64,000 nucleotides of DNA from Pseudomonas sp. (GCF_030147005.1 NZ_JASLAW010000199.1:1-64000), one strand, 5' to 3'; positions 15,181-24,124 are shown, counted from the stretch's first letter. Program-made: numbers and translations. Notes: generated by a model not told the origin, from the sequence alone.

Positions 15181-17163
15181 TCAGGCCGGCGTTGTAGGCT
15201 GGTCAGCGAGAAAAATGGCCAGTGAACTCGTCAGCGAACGCTCATCCCCGCCGGTAATGAATGCCTCACGGAAGGCCTTTGCGGTGGCGCGGTTGAACAG
15301 GCCGTCACGTTTAAACCGGGCAAACGCCTGCGTGGCAAGCACACCGGACCATTTATAGGAATAGGCACTGGCGCCATAGTCCCCGGCCAGTTGTTCGAAG
15401 CGGTGGATCGGCCGGGCGCCTTTGGGCCATTGAAGCAGCCCGACTTTCGCATTGGCGGCGGTGAACACTTTAATGGGCGTACGGCCGTCGCCATAGGTTC
15501 GATGCAGCTCGAAGTCGACCAGAGCCATGAGCAACACGTTGGCGGTTTCCCAGCTCGATTGAGTGTGGATGTACCGGGCAATCCGCTCGGCGAATGCGTC
15601 CGGCAACGCTTGCCCGGTGTTGAAATGGCCTGACAGCCAGATCAGAAATGACGGCTCAAAGCAGAACTGTTCGAACACCTGACTGACGAATTCACCCGTG
15701 TCATGGCCCATCTCACCGACGCCCGAAATGATCCGGTACGGTGCCGCGGTTAACAGGTGTTGCAAGCAGTGGCCGAACTCATGCAGCAAGATTCTCAACT
15801 GCAAGTGGTCGAGCAGGCAGGGCTGAGTTCGGGTGGGCGCGGGCAACGCCATATTCAGCACCGCGATGGGCATGTGGGGTCGGCCTTCGGCGGTGATTCG
15901 GCGATTGCGCAAGCCGACGGTGGAGCCTGGCCCCGACTTTCCCTCGCGGCGGTAAGGGTCGATAAACAAGTGCCCGATCGGCTGTGCGTATTCCCTGAGC
16001 TCGAATGTGCGCACATCCGTGTGCCAGGTGTCGGCAGTGGGTTGCTCTACCAGCTCAACGCCGAACAAGGTCTTGGCCAGCGTGCGCAAGCGTTGTAATA
16101 CCGCCTCCCATGGGAAGTACTCACGCAGTGCCGTTTGGGAAATACCTGCCGTGTCCTGGCGAATTTTTTCTGCGAAATAGTCCGCGTCCCAAGCCTGCAC
16201 CTCGGTGATGCCCCGTTGCGCTGCGTACTGTGCCAACTGCTCGGCATCCTGGGCAAAAGCGCTTCGCGACTGTTCAACCTGCTGGTGCAAAAAAGTGACG
16301 ACCTGTTCGGTGGTGTCCGCCATCTGGCCTACCAGCGCCAACTGGGCATAGTTGGGGTAGCCCAGCAATCGGGCTTTTTGTTGACGCACGTCGAGCAGTG
16401 CCGCCAGCACCGGTTCGTTGTCTGACGCGCGGCTGTAATAGGCCGTCATGATGTCCTGGCGCAGGCTGCGATTGTCGGCGTAGGTCACGACCTCTCGATA
16501 GGTTTCTTCACTGAGGGTCAGCAGCCAGCCCGGCAGACCACGCGCTTGAGCCGCCTCCCGCATTGACTCCACCGTGTCGTCGCGCAGGCCGCTTAACAGT
16601 GCGCGGTCTTCAATCGGTTTGCTCCATGCCTTGTCGGCGTTTTCCACGCGCTCCAGGTACTCGCGCTGCCATCCGTCCAGTTGCAGGTTCAGCGCTTTTA
16701 ACTGCAACTGCTGCTCGAGCGATAGATCGATACCGGCCAGGTGGAACTCGCGCAGCACTTTGCGCAGGGTCGTTTGACGTTGAGCGTCGAACAGCGCGGC
16801 GATCGGGCTGCCGGCGAGCCGCCGGTACAGTGTGTACAACGCATGAGTGTGGGTGGACCCAGAGTGGTAGCGTTCCGCCAGGGCCTGACAGCGGGCGATT
16901 GCCGCCTGCCAATGCGGCTCGCTCTGGGTGGACCCCAAAAGCTCGATGACGCCGAGGGTGTCTTCCAGGCGTGCGTTCAGTTCATCCATGGCCAGCACCA
17001 GATCGTCCCAGGTTGGAAAGGGCGTCTGGCTGCTGATGATCGAGGGAATGGCGATCTGATTGTCCTCGATGATCGCCTGGATGGCGGGCACCAGGTGTTC
17101 TGCGCGTATCGCCGAGAACGGCGGTAGCTTATAAGGCAACAGCAGCGGATTGTTGGTGGTCAT
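15181..17163 (-). CDS. M3-family zinc oligopeptidase (oligopeptidase A-like)
   Basis: A 660-residue cytoplasmic metallopeptidase. The zinc site HEFGH is at 461-465 (LRILLHEFGHCLQHLLTAAP), and the M3 C-terminal lid EQFCFEPSFLIWLSGHF and QLAGDYGASAYSYKWSGVLA are present. Family enzymes cleave short cytoplasmic peptides. It is somewhat shorter than PrlC (about 680) and lacks the usual prlC neighbours, so it is probably a second, divergent M3 enzyme rather than PrlC. The start ATG 17163 has AAGGAAG about nine bases upstream; an upstream extension to 17499 crosses the terminator of the preceding gene and is rejected. It is isolated from kgtP by that terminator. Confidence 0.9.
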   Translation of the reverse strand: MTTNNPLLLPYKLPPFSAIRAEHLVPAIQAIIEDNQIAIPSIISSQTPFPTWDDLVLAMDELNARLEDTLGVIELLGSTQSEPHWQAAIARCQALAERYHSGSTHTHALYTLYRRLAGSPIAALFDAQRQTTLRKVLREFHLAGIDLSLEQQLQLKALNLQLDGWQREYLERVENADKAWSKPIEDRALLSGLRDDTVESMREAAQARGLPGWLLTLSEETYREVVTYADNRSLRQDIMTAYYSRASDNEPVLAALLDVRQQKARLLGYPNYAQLALVGQMADTTEQVVTFLHQQVEQSRSAFAQDAEQLAQYAAQRGITEVQAWDADYFAEKIRQDTAGISQTALREYFPWEAVLQRLRTLAKTLFGVELVEQPTADTWHTDVRTFELREYAQPIGHLFIDPYRREGKSGPGSTVGLRNRRITAEGRPHMPIAVLNMALPAPTRTQPCLLDHLQLRILLHEFGHCLQHLLTAAPYRIISGVGEMGHDTGEFVSQVFEQFCFEPSFLIWLSGHFNTGQALPDAFAERIARYIHTQSSWETANVLLMALVDFELHRTYGDGRTPIKVFTAANAKVGLLQWPKGARPIHRFEQLAGDYGASAYSYKWSGVLATQAFARFKRDGLFNRATAKAFREAFITGGDERSLTSSLAIFLADQPTTPA

Positions 17164-17290
17164 GGGGGCTTCTTCCTTGGGGCGCGGCAGTTGAAACCGC
17201 GATTCTAGAAGGCCCGGACAGCTGCGCGACGATACGTATATAGCGGCCGGACGCCGGTTGGAATGCACGGCGAGTACAGATACCGCGCAC

Positions 17291-17352
17291 AAAAAAACGC
17301 CGATTTGTTCGATGTGTCTGCCTGCGCAAACAGCATCAATCAAATCGGCGTT
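17291..17352 (-). terminator. Rho-independent terminator of kgtP
   Basis: CAAATCGGCGTT (17341-17352) and AACGCCGATTTG (17296-17307) form a perfect 12-base stem. On the minus strand the hairpin is followed by seven T residues (complement of 17291-17297). The loop is long (33 bases) but the arms and T-tract are strong. Confidence 0.75.
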
Positions 17353-17372
17353 GGTGCCTGGCCTGTCGGTGC

Positions 17373-18692
17373 TTAGTCTGTAGTAATCCGCGAATGCTTG
17401 CGGGTGTCCCGCATCGTCACGTAGACCATCAGCGACACCGCGATGCACGCGGTGACGTACCAGTAGTAGCCGGTTTCCATGCCGATGCTTTTGAACCACA
17501 GCGCGATGTATTCAGCGGTACCGCCGAAGATCGACACGGTCAGGGCGTACGGCAGGCCCACGCCCAGGGCGCGGATTTCGGTGGGGAACAGTTCGGCTTT
17601 CACTACCGCGTTGATGGAGGTGTAGCCGCTGACGATGATCAGCGCCGCCATGATCAGGAAGAACGCGCCCCACCAGGTCTGGATGGTGTGCAAGGTGGTG
17701 AGGATAGGCACGGTGAACAGTGTACCGAGCACGCCGAAGGCGATCAGGATCGGCCGGCGACCAATCTTGTCCGACAGGCCGCCCACCAGCGGTTGCAGGC
17801 ACATGAACAGAAACAGCGTCGCCGCCGAGATGGTGGTGGAGTCGGAGATGCTCATGCCGACGGTGTTCACCAGGTATTTCTGCATGTAGGTGGTGTAGGT
17901 GTAGAACGCCAGAGTACCGCCCATGGTCAGGCCGACAACGGTAAGCAGTTCCTTGGGGTGGCGCATCAAGGTGCGCATCGCGCTTTCCTTGGCTTTTTCC
18001 TTTTTGGTGAACGATTCGGTTTCTTCCATGCCGCGACGCAAGTACAGCGCAACCACTGCACACAATGCGCCGATGGCGAACGGGATACGCCAGCCCCAGG
18101 CATACAGTTGTTCGGTGGTCAGCGTTTGCTGCAGGACGATCAGCACTGCCAGGGCAATGAGCTGGCCGGAGATCAGGGTGACGTACTGGAAGCTGGAATA
18201 GAAACCACGGCGTTCCTTGGTCGCCATCTCGCTGAGGTACGTGGCGGAGGTGCCGTATTCGCCGCCCACCGACAGCCCCTGCAGTAAACGGGCAAACACC
18301 AGCAGGATTGGCGCCCCGATACCGATGAGTTCATAGCTTGGGCTCAGGGCAATCAGCAGCGAGCCGAAGCACATCAGGTAGACCGAGGCCATCAGGGCTT
18401 TTTTACGCCCGACTTTGTCGGCGTACAGGCCCATCAACCAACCGCCGATAGGGCGCATCAGAAAGCCCACGGCGAAGATCGCGGCGGTGTTGAGTAATTG
18501 GGCGGTGGTGTCGCCTTTGGGGAAGAAGGTTTTGGCAAAGTACAGTGAAAACGCGGCATACACGTACCAGTCATACCACTCGACCATGTTGCCGACGGAG
18601 CCGCTGAAGATCGACCTGATCCGGCTGGAGGTGGTGCGTTCTTTCGCCGGCGCAGCCGCCGACCCCACAGGCAAGGTATTGGAGTTATCCAT
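17373..18692 (-). CDS. kgtP: Alpha-ketoglutarate:H+ symporter (MFS, metabolite:H+ symporter family)
   Basis: A 439-residue, 12-helix inner-membrane permease. SGSVGNMVEWYDWYVYAAFS opens helix 1; the MFS loop motif is ADKVGRKKALM and helix 4-5 has RLLQGLSVGGEYGTSATYL, all close to E. coli KgtP. It imports 2-oxoglutarate with protons. I prefer ATG 18692 (MDNSN), with AAGGA seven bases upstream; ATG 18707 adds five residues but its upstream bases form a Crc/Hfq motif rather than a ribosome site. Upstream lie a sigma-54 promoter (18754-18769) and the mifS-mifR genes, matching the P. aeruginosa requirement of PA5530 for MifR and RpoN. The alternative substrate would be another C4/C5 dicarboxylate. 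Confidence 0.9.
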   Translation of the reverse strand: MDNSNTLPVGSAAAPAKERTTSSRIRSIFSGSVGNMVEWYDWYVYAAFSLYFAKTFFPKGDTTAQLLNTAAIFAVGFLMRPIGGWLMGLYADKVGRKKALMASVYLMCFGSLLIALSPSYELIGIGAPILLVFARLLQGLSVGGEYGTSATYLSEMATKERRGFYSSFQYVTLISGQLIALAVLIVLQQTLTTEQLYAWGWRIPFAIGALCAVVALYLRRGMEETESFTKKEKAKESAMRTLMRHPKELLTVVGLTMGGTLAFYTYTTYMQKYLVNTVGMSISDSTTISAATLFLFMCLQPLVGGLSDKIGRRPILIAFGVLGTLFTVPILTTLHTIQTWWGAFFLIMAALIIVSGYTSINAVVKAELFPTEIRALGVGLPYALTVSIFGGTAEYIALWFKSIGMETGYYWYVTACIAVSLMVYVTMRDTRKHSRITTD

Positions 18693-18710
18693 TGAAGGAT
18701 CCTTCATCTA

Positions 18711-18719
18711 GTTGTTTTT
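18711..18719 (-). promoter_or_regulatory. Crc/Hfq catabolite-repression motif in the kgtP leader
   Basis: The leader RNA reads AAAAACAAC about 20 bases ahead of the preferred start codon, and contains a perfect AAnAANAA motif (n = A, C). Hfq with Crc binds such sites near ribosome-binding regions and blocks translation while preferred carbon sources are present. Confidence 0.5.
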
Positions 18720-18753
18720 ATGGAGCGGCGCGTGCGCAGCCTGTTCTGGCTAT

Positions 18754-18769
18754 AGCAGGAGCTGTGCCA
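18754..18769 (-). promoter_or_regulatory. Sigma-54 (RpoN) promoter of kgtP
   Basis: On the minus strand: TGGCACAGCTCCTGCT. The -24 TGGCAC is perfect, the -12 element is CTGCT against TTGCW, and GG-to-GC spacing is the required 12 bases. Transcription would start near 18743, leaving a leader of about 50 bases. Confidence 0.8.
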
Positions 18770-18844
18770 GGTAGATGAAGGCCCGATTTAGACGGGTTAC
18801 AGGTTTTTTTTGAGCGGAATGTTGCTGATGATTTGATGGAGGTG

Positions 18845-18858
18845 AGCGGAAATCCGCT
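18845..18858. promoter_or_regulatory. Palindrome upstream of the kgtP promoter, candidate MifR enhancer site
   Basis: AGCGGA-AA-TCCGCT is a perfect 6-2-6 palindrome about 80-90 bases upstream of the sigma-54 promoter. A half-site agcgga occurs again near 18814-18819. Position and symmetry suit an enhancer for an NtrC-family activator; MifR binding is inference. Confidence 0.4.
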
Positions 18859-18899
18859 TATGCCTGTGATGACACCTTCAAGGCCACACTGCCTTGAAC

Positions 18900-20225
18900 T
18901 CAGAGGAACATCTCTCTCACCAACCCATGCCGCTGCATCTTTTCATTGAGGGTGCGGCGCGGCAGTTGCAGTTCCGCCAGCACCGCCTTGATATCGCCTT
19001 TATGCCGGCTCAGCGCGGCTTTCAGGCAGTGCGCCTCGAAGGCTTCCTGCTGCGCCGCCAACGATTGCCCGGCCTCGATGCCCTCCGGTTCCGGCTCGCC
19101 AAGGCCCAGCACCTGGCGCTCGGCAGCGTTAGCCAATTCGCGCACGTTGCCTGGCCAGTCATGACTGAGCAGACGCCCCAGCGCCGGGCCGCTTAGAGGT
19201 TCGGCAGTGCGCCCCAACCGCTGAGCGGCGTCCTGGGCAAAGTGCTCATACAACAGCGGGATATCTTCGCGCCGCTCGCGCAGCGGTGGCAGGCGCAGTT
19301 GCGCGACGTTGAGACGATAGGCCAGGTCCTCGCGAAAACGCCCGGCGCGGGCCTCTTCCAACAGATCCGGCTTGGTGGCGGCGATGATGCGCAAATCCAC
19401 ATGAATGCTTTGATTGGAACCCAGGCGCTCCAGTTTCTGTTCCTGCAACACGCGCAGCAGTTTTACCTGCTGGGCCAAGGGCATGCTTTCGATTTCATCG
19501 AGGAACAACGTGCCGCCGTGGGCATACTCGAGTTTGCCGACACGCTTGCTCTGGGCGCCGGTGAACGCGCCGCTTTCATGGCCGAACAGTTCGGCCTCAA
19601 ACAGTTGCTCGGGGATCGCTGCACAATTGAGCGCGACAAAAGGCTTTTTCGCCCGCAGGCCGAAATCATGCAGGCAGCGTGCAACCAGCTCTTTGCCGCT
19701 GCCGGTCTCACCCCGGATCAACACGTTGACCGGCAGCGTCGCCAGGTCCAGCACTTGGCGCCGCAGGTTCTGCAGGCTCTTGGACACGCCGAGCAGGCTG
19801 GATTCCAGCTGGGCGCGATGATCGGCTTGCAGGTGCAAGCGGCGGTTTTCCAGGATCAGCCCGCGTTTATCCAGCGCTCGGCGCAGGCTATTGAGCAGGG
19901 CGTCCGGGCTGAACGGTTTTTCCAGGAAGTCGTAGGCGCCGTCGCGCATGGCTTCGACGGCCATCGGCACGTCGCCGTGGCCGGTGAGCAGGATGACCGG
20001 CAAGTCGGCATCGCGACGCTGCACTTCGGCCAGCAGCTCCAGGCCGTTGAGGCCGGGCATGCGTACGTCGCTCAGGATCACGCCGGGAAAGTCCCTGGGC
20101 AACTGCGCCAGGCATTCTTCGGCACGGCCGAACAGCTGCACCGCAAACCCCGACAGGCTCAACCATTGTTCGACGGCCGTACGAATGCTGGCTTCGTCAT
20201 CAACCACAATCACCGCGTTCAACAT
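18900..20225 (-). CDS. mifR: Sigma-54-dependent response regulator MifR (NtrC/DctD family)
   Basis: A 441-residue activator with three domains. Receiver: about residues 4-120, acidic VVDDE, phospho-site in SDVRMPGLNG, lysine in FLEKPFSP. AAA+ central domain: about 140-370, Walker A GETGSGKE, sigma-54 contact loop ESGAFTGA, Walker B GTLFLDEIESM, arginine-finger region RFREDLAYRLN. C-terminal Fis-type helix-turn-helix: DIKAVLAELQLPRRTLNEKM. It should activate the sigma-54 promoter of kgtP 130 bases downstream of its own stop. It overlaps the sensor gene by seven bases. Synteny with a KgtP-type transporter identifies it as MifR rather than DctD of C4-dicarboxylate uptake, though the two families are close. 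Confidence 0.9.
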   Translation of the reverse strand: MLNAVIVVDDEASIRTAVEQWLSLSGFAVQLFGRAEECLAQLPRDFPGVILSDVRMPGLNGLELLAEVQRRDADLPVILLTGHGDVPMAVEAMRDGAYDFLEKPFSPDALLNSLRRALDKRGLILENRRLHLQADHRAQLESSLLGVSKSLQNLRRQVLDLATLPVNVLIRGETGSGKELVARCLHDFGLRAKKPFVALNCAAIPEQLFEAELFGHESGAFTGAQSKRVGKLEYAHGGTLFLDEIESMPLAQQVKLLRVLQEQKLERLGSNQSIHVDLRIIAATKPDLLEEARAGRFREDLAYRLNVAQLRLPPLRERREDIPLLYEHFAQDAAQRLGRTAEPLSGPALGRLLSHDWPGNVRELANAAERQVLGLGEPEPEGIEAGQSLAAQQEAFEAHCLKAALSRHKGDIKAVLAELQLPRRTLNEKMQRHGLVREMFL

Positions 20226-22021
20226 AGGTCGGGCGTCTCCAGCGCGACAGGCAAGGTCAGGGTAAATACCGCGCCGTCGCCACGGTTGCCGGCGGTCAGG
20301 CGACCGCCCAGTTCATGCACGATAGCGTAGGACACGGCCAGCCCCAAGCCGAGCCCGTCGCCCACCGGCTTGGTGGTGAAGAAGGGGTCGAATACGTTGT
20401 TCAAGTGTTCTTCGGCAATCCCGCCGCCGCTGTCGCTGACGCTTAACCGCCAAAGCTGCTGGTCGGCGTGCAGACGGATTTCCAGGTGTTTGCGCGGCTT
20501 GTCGGCCATGGCGTCCAGGGCGTTGCGCAGCAGGTTGATCAACACCTGCTCCAGGCGAATCGCGTCGCCACGTACCCAGGCGGGGCGCGTCACGTCCAGC
20601 ACCGTGCTGATCGCTTCATCGCGCAGGCGTGCGTCGAGCAGGTGAAGGGACTGGTCGACGACGGTGGCCAGGTCGAGGCGTTCGCGCAGGCCGCTGGGGC
20701 TTTTACGGGCGAAGGTCTTGAGGTGGCCGGTCAGCGCGGCCATGCGTGTGAGCATGTCATCCAGCGGCGTAAGTGCCTGGTAGGCATCGTCCACGCGGCC
20801 GTGGTCGAGCAATAGCCGCAGCGTCGCCAATTGCATGCGCTGAGCGGTCAGCGGTTGGTTGATTTCATGGGCGAGGGCGGCCGACATCTGCCCCAGTGCC
20901 GCCAGCTTGGCCGACTGCACCAGGCCATCCTGGGCGGTGCGCAGGGCCTGGGTGCGTTCCTCTACCAATTGCTCAAGCTCTTCGCGGCTGCGTTGACGCA
21001 ACCGCGCCAGGCGCCAGCGCTGGCTCAGGAACAGCACGAGAAACACCAGTGCCAGCCACGACCCGGCGGCGGCGAGGCCGGCGTTGCGCTGGTCTTCAAA
21101 CGGGAACTGGGGTTTGCGCAGCAGGTGCAGGGTCCAGCCTTCGGCTTTAAGCGGCAGCGACTCCCAAATGTAGTTGGCGCTGCCGTCGGGGCCATTGACG
21201 CGCATCAGGTGGCTGTTGTCGTCGAAGCGCTGCAAGGTGCGGGTCTCCAGCGGCTGCAGTTGCTTCTTGTCGTATTGGCGGGTGGCCTTGAGTTCGGCCA
21301 GGTCGCTGGCCGACAGCGCACGCAAGTTGCGGTAGCGCCAGCCCGGCTGATTAGCGATAAATACAATTGCGCGCGCATCGCTGACCAACAGCAGGTCGTT
21401 CCCCTGGGCCCACTCACGTTCAAGTTCGGGGAATTCCAGTTTGACCACCATGGCGCCGAGGAACTGCTCGTGTTCGTCGACCACCGCGCTGGAAAGAAAA
21501 TAACCCGGGATGCCGGTGGTCACCCCCACGGCATAAAAGCGCCCGGCGCCCTGGCTCAAGGTCTGGCTGAAATACGGTCGGAACGCGTAGTTGTGCCCCA
21601 CGTAACTGCTGGGCAGGTTCCAGTTGCTGGCGGCCACGGCCAGGCCCGTGCGGTCCATCAATTCCAGGGTGGAAGACTGTGCGGCGCTGTTGATGCGTTC
21701 CAGCTTGCGGTTGAGCAGGTCCTGGGTGGTGGCATCCAGCGGGCCTTTCAAGGCGTTGATCATCTCCGAGTCCAGGGCCAGCACGGCGGGCAGGGCGCGG
21801 TAGCGTTCAATCAGGGTGTGCAGCGAGTTGGCATACAGCGCGAGCTGTTGATTGGCGCGGGCGGCATCGTCCGCCAGGGTCTGGCGTTCGGCATGGCGCA
21901 TGGCCAGGGCAGCGGCCAGCACGGCACCGGCGATGATCAGCAGTGAATAGAAGGTCAGGCGCAGGGGGCGGGGGATCGCGATCATACGGATATGAGCAGA
22001 CACGGTAAGGGAGTGCACCAT
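20219..22021 (-). CDS. mifS: Sensor histidine kinase MifS (DctB family)
   Basis: An inner-membrane kinase of up to 600 residues. Helix 1 lies at about 22-42 (LTFYSLLIIAGAVLAAALA), a periplasmic double-PAS (dCache) sensor spans about 45-320 (YRALPAVLALDSEM, GVTTGIPGYFLSSAV), and helix 2 is at about 325-345. A coiled segment leads to the H-box LGQMSAALAHEINQPLTAQR, then NLLRNALDAM and GDGLGLGLAVSYAIV. It is paired with MifR and probably senses 2-oxoglutarate. The longest frame starts at ATG 22021; ATG 21985 (MIAIPRPLR) gives 588 residues, closer to known MifS, and is at least as likely. The first bases of the longer version fall in a tandem repeat. Confidence 0.88.
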   Translation of the reverse strand: MVHSLTVSAHIRMIAIPRPLRLTFYSLLIIAGAVLAAALAMRHAERQTLADDAARANQQLALYANSLHTLIERYRALPAVLALDSEMINALKGPLDATTQDLLNRKLERINSAAQSSTLELMDRTGLAVAASNWNLPSSYVGHNYAFRPYFSQTLSQGAGRFYAVGVTTGIPGYFLSSAVVDEHEQFLGAMVVKLEFPELEREWAQGNDLLLVSDARAIVFIANQPGWRYRNLRALSASDLAELKATRQYDKKQLQPLETRTLQRFDDNSHLMRVNGPDGSANYIWESLPLKAEGWTLHLLRKPQFPFEDQRNAGLAAAGSWLALVFLVLFLSQRWRLARLRQRSREELEQLVEERTQALRTAQDGLVQSAKLAALGQMSAALAHEINQPLTAQRMQLATLRLLLDHGRVDDAYQALTPLDDMLTRMAALTGHLKTFARKSPSGLRERLDLATVVDQSLHLLDARLRDEAISTVLDVTRPAWVRGDAIRLEQVLINLLRNALDAMADKPRKHLEIRLHADQQLWRLSVSDSGGGIAEEHLNNVFDPFFTTKPVGDGLGLGLAVSYAIVHELGGRLTAGNRGDGAVFTLTLPVALETPDLC

Positions 22022-22203
22022 AGCACGAGCGGGACTGCGATTTGTGGCAAGGGAGCTTGCTCCCGTTGGGCTGCGCGGCGGCCTTCAAAATCTTGGGAGC
22101 GCTCCGCACTCCAGCGGGAGCAAGCTCCCTCGCCACAATAAAAAAGGCGACTTGGCTGTGGGGCCGCAGTCGCCTTTATCCTTAAGGGGAGGCGCTTACT
22201 GCG
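22015..22203. repeat. Tandem duplication, copy 1 (189 bp)
   Basis: First of two direct repeats with a 189-base period, differing at only a few positions. It holds an inverted REP pair (gtggcaagggagcttgctcc ... its complement), then an A-tract, a ggcgac/gtcgcc hairpin, and ends in gcgcttactgc, a copy of the 3' end of the fumarase gene including its stop codon. It overlaps the longest mifS start. Confidence 0.9.
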
Positions 22204-22392
22204 GCACCATAGCACGAGCGGGACTGTGATTTGTGGCAAGGGAGCTTGCTCCCGTTGGGCTGCGCGGCGGCCCTCAAAATCTTGGGAGCGCTTCGCACTC
22301 CAGCGGGAGCAAGCTCCCTCGCCACAATAAAAAAGGCGACTTGGCCGTGGGGCCGCAGTCGCCTTTATCTTTGAGGGGAGGCGCTTACTGCA
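22204..22392. repeat. Tandem duplication, copy 2 (189 bp)
   Basis: Second direct repeat, directly adjoining copy 1. Its last bases are the true end of the fumarase coding sequence (stop complement at 22385-22387). Differences from copy 1 are scattered substitutions such as gactgcga/gactgtga and ttggctg/ttggccg, so the duplication is not brand new or has drifted. Confidence 0.9.
22331..22372 (-). terminator. Terminator of fumarase, duplicated upstream at about 22142-22183
   Basis: On the minus strand aaaggcgac (complement of gtcgccttt) pairs with gtcgccttt and is followed by a TTTTTT run (complement of aaaaaa near 22329-22334). Both repeat copies carry it, so the fumarase transcript meets two terminators in series. 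Confidence 0.7.
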
Positions 22393-23908
22393 CTTCCACC
22401 GCCAGGCTCTCGCTGATCTTCTTCTGCCAGATGGCAGGCCCGGTGATGTGGACGGATTCGCCCTTGCTGTCCACCGCGACGGTGACCGGCATGTCTTTTA
22501 CGTCGAACTCGTAGATCGCTTCCATGCCCAGTTCGGCGAAAGCGACAACGCGCGATTTCTTGATGGCTTGTGCCACCAGGTAAGCGGCGCCGCCGACGGC
22601 CATCAGGTACACGGCCTTGTGGTCCTTGATCGCTTCGATGGCGGTCGGGCCGCGCTCGGATTTGCCGATCATGCCCAACAGGCCGGTTTGCTCGAGGATC
22701 TGACGGGTGAACTTGTCCATCCGCGTCGCGGTGGTCGGGCCGGCCGGGCCAACCACTTCTTCGCGCACCGGATCAACCGGGCCGACGTAATAGATGAAGC
22801 GGCCCTTGAGGTCCACCGGCAGGGTTTCGCCCTTGTTCAGCATCTCGACCATGCGCTTGTGCGCCGCGTCGCGACCGGTGAGCATCTTGCCGTTGAGCAA
22901 CACCGTTTCGCCCGGCTTCCAGCTCTGCACGTCTTCTGGCGTCAGGGTGTCGAGGTTGACGCGACGGGCCGATGGGCCGGCTTCCCAGACGATTTCCGGG
23001 TAGGCGTCCAGCGGTGGCGCTTCCAGCGATGCCGGGCCCGAACCGTCGAGCACGAAATGCGCATGACGGGTGGCGGCGCAGTTGGGGATCATGCACACCG
23101 GCAGGGAAGCGGCGTGGGTCGGGTAGTCCATGATCTTCACATCGAGCACGGTGGTCAGGCCGCCCAGGCCCTGGGCGCCGATGCCCAGTTGGTTGACCTT
23201 CTCGAACAGCTCCAGGCGCATCTCTTCGATACGGTTGGAAGGGCCGCGCTTCTTCAGTTCATGGATGTCGATGGATTCCATCAACACTTCCTTGGCCATC
23301 ACCGCGGCTTTCTCGGCGGTGCCGCCGATGCCGATGCCGAGCATGCCCGGTGGGCACCAGCCGGCGCCCATGGTCGGAACGGTCTTGAGCACCCAGTCGA
23401 CGATCGAGTCGGACGGGTTGAGCATGGCCATTTTCGACTTGTTTTCGGAACCGCCGCCCTTGGCGGCCACGTCCACTTCCACGGTATTACCCGGAACGAT
23501 GGAGTAGTGAATCACCGCCGGGGTGTTGTCCTTGGTGTTTTTACGCGCGCCTGCCGGGTCGGCCAGGATGGACGCACGCAGCACGTTTTCCGGCAGGTTG
23601 TAGGCGCGACGCACGCCTTCGTTGATCATGTCGTCCAGGCCCATGGTGGCGCCATCCCAACGTACATCCATGCCCACGCGCACGAACACGGTGACGATAC
23701 CGGTGTCCTGGCAGATCGGGCGGTGGCCGGTGGCGCACATGCGCGAGTTGATCAGGATCTGGGCCATGGAGTCACGGGCGGCCGGCGATTCTTCGCGCAG
23801 ATAGGCCTCGTGCATCGCCTGGATGAAGTCAACGGGGTGGTAGTAGGAAATGAATTGCAGGGCGTCGGCAACGCTCTGAATCAGGTCGTCTTGTTTGATC
23901 ACGGTCAT
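22385..23908 (-). CDS. fumA: Class I (iron-sulphur) fumarate hydratase
   Basis: A 507-residue cytoplasmic [4Fe-4S] fumarase interconverting fumarate and malate. The N-terminal domain has INSRMCATGHRPICQDTGIV with cluster cysteines and the substrate loop, then KGGGSENKSKMAML, GWCPPGMLGIGIGGTAEKA and PNCAATRHAHFVLDGSGPA; the C-terminal beta domain has MDKFTRQILEQTGLLGMIGK. Length is typical. I chose ATG 23908 (MTVIKQDD) with GAGGAG eight to ten bases upstream rather than ATG 23935. In P. aeruginosa the orthologue PA4333 lies next to sadC and a ferredoxin reductase; here the ferredoxin reductase diverges directly from it with no sadC between. Confidence 0.95.
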   Translation of the reverse strand: MTVIKQDDLIQSVADALQFISYYHPVDFIQAMHEAYLREESPAARDSMAQILINSRMCATGHRPICQDTGIVTVFVRVGMDVRWDGATMGLDDMINEGVRRAYNLPENVLRASILADPAGARKNTKDNTPAVIHYSIVPGNTVEVDVAAKGGGSENKSKMAMLNPSDSIVDWVLKTVPTMGAGWCPPGMLGIGIGGTAEKAAVMAKEVLMESIDIHELKKRGPSNRIEEMRLELFEKVNQLGIGAQGLGGLTTVLDVKIMDYPTHAASLPVCMIPNCAATRHAHFVLDGSGPASLEAPPLDAYPEIVWEAGPSARRVNLDTLTPEDVQSWKPGETVLLNGKMLTGRDAAHKRMVEMLNKGETLPVDLKGRFIYYVGPVDPVREEVVGPAGPTTATRMDKFTRQILEQTGLLGMIGKSERGPTAIEAIKDHKAVYLMAVGGAAYLVAQAIKKSRVVAFAELGMEAIYEFDVKDMPVTVAVDSKGESVHITGPAIWQKKISESLAVEVQ

Positions 23909-24124
23909 GAGTCGCGCTCCTCTATAAGGGAACATTCAATAAAGGTGGGCTCAGTACTGCATCGGTCGGCTGAGCTCACCTTTCCAAGGCACGCCAAAGT
24001 GGTGCAGGCGCGACGCTAAAAAGGCGCGGCAGTATAACCCGGCGCGGTGGCCGATACACCCGACTATGGTCAAACTGTCGCAGGCATGATTCCCTGTGCG
24101 CGCCTCTTTGTGATTGAGTTTTTT

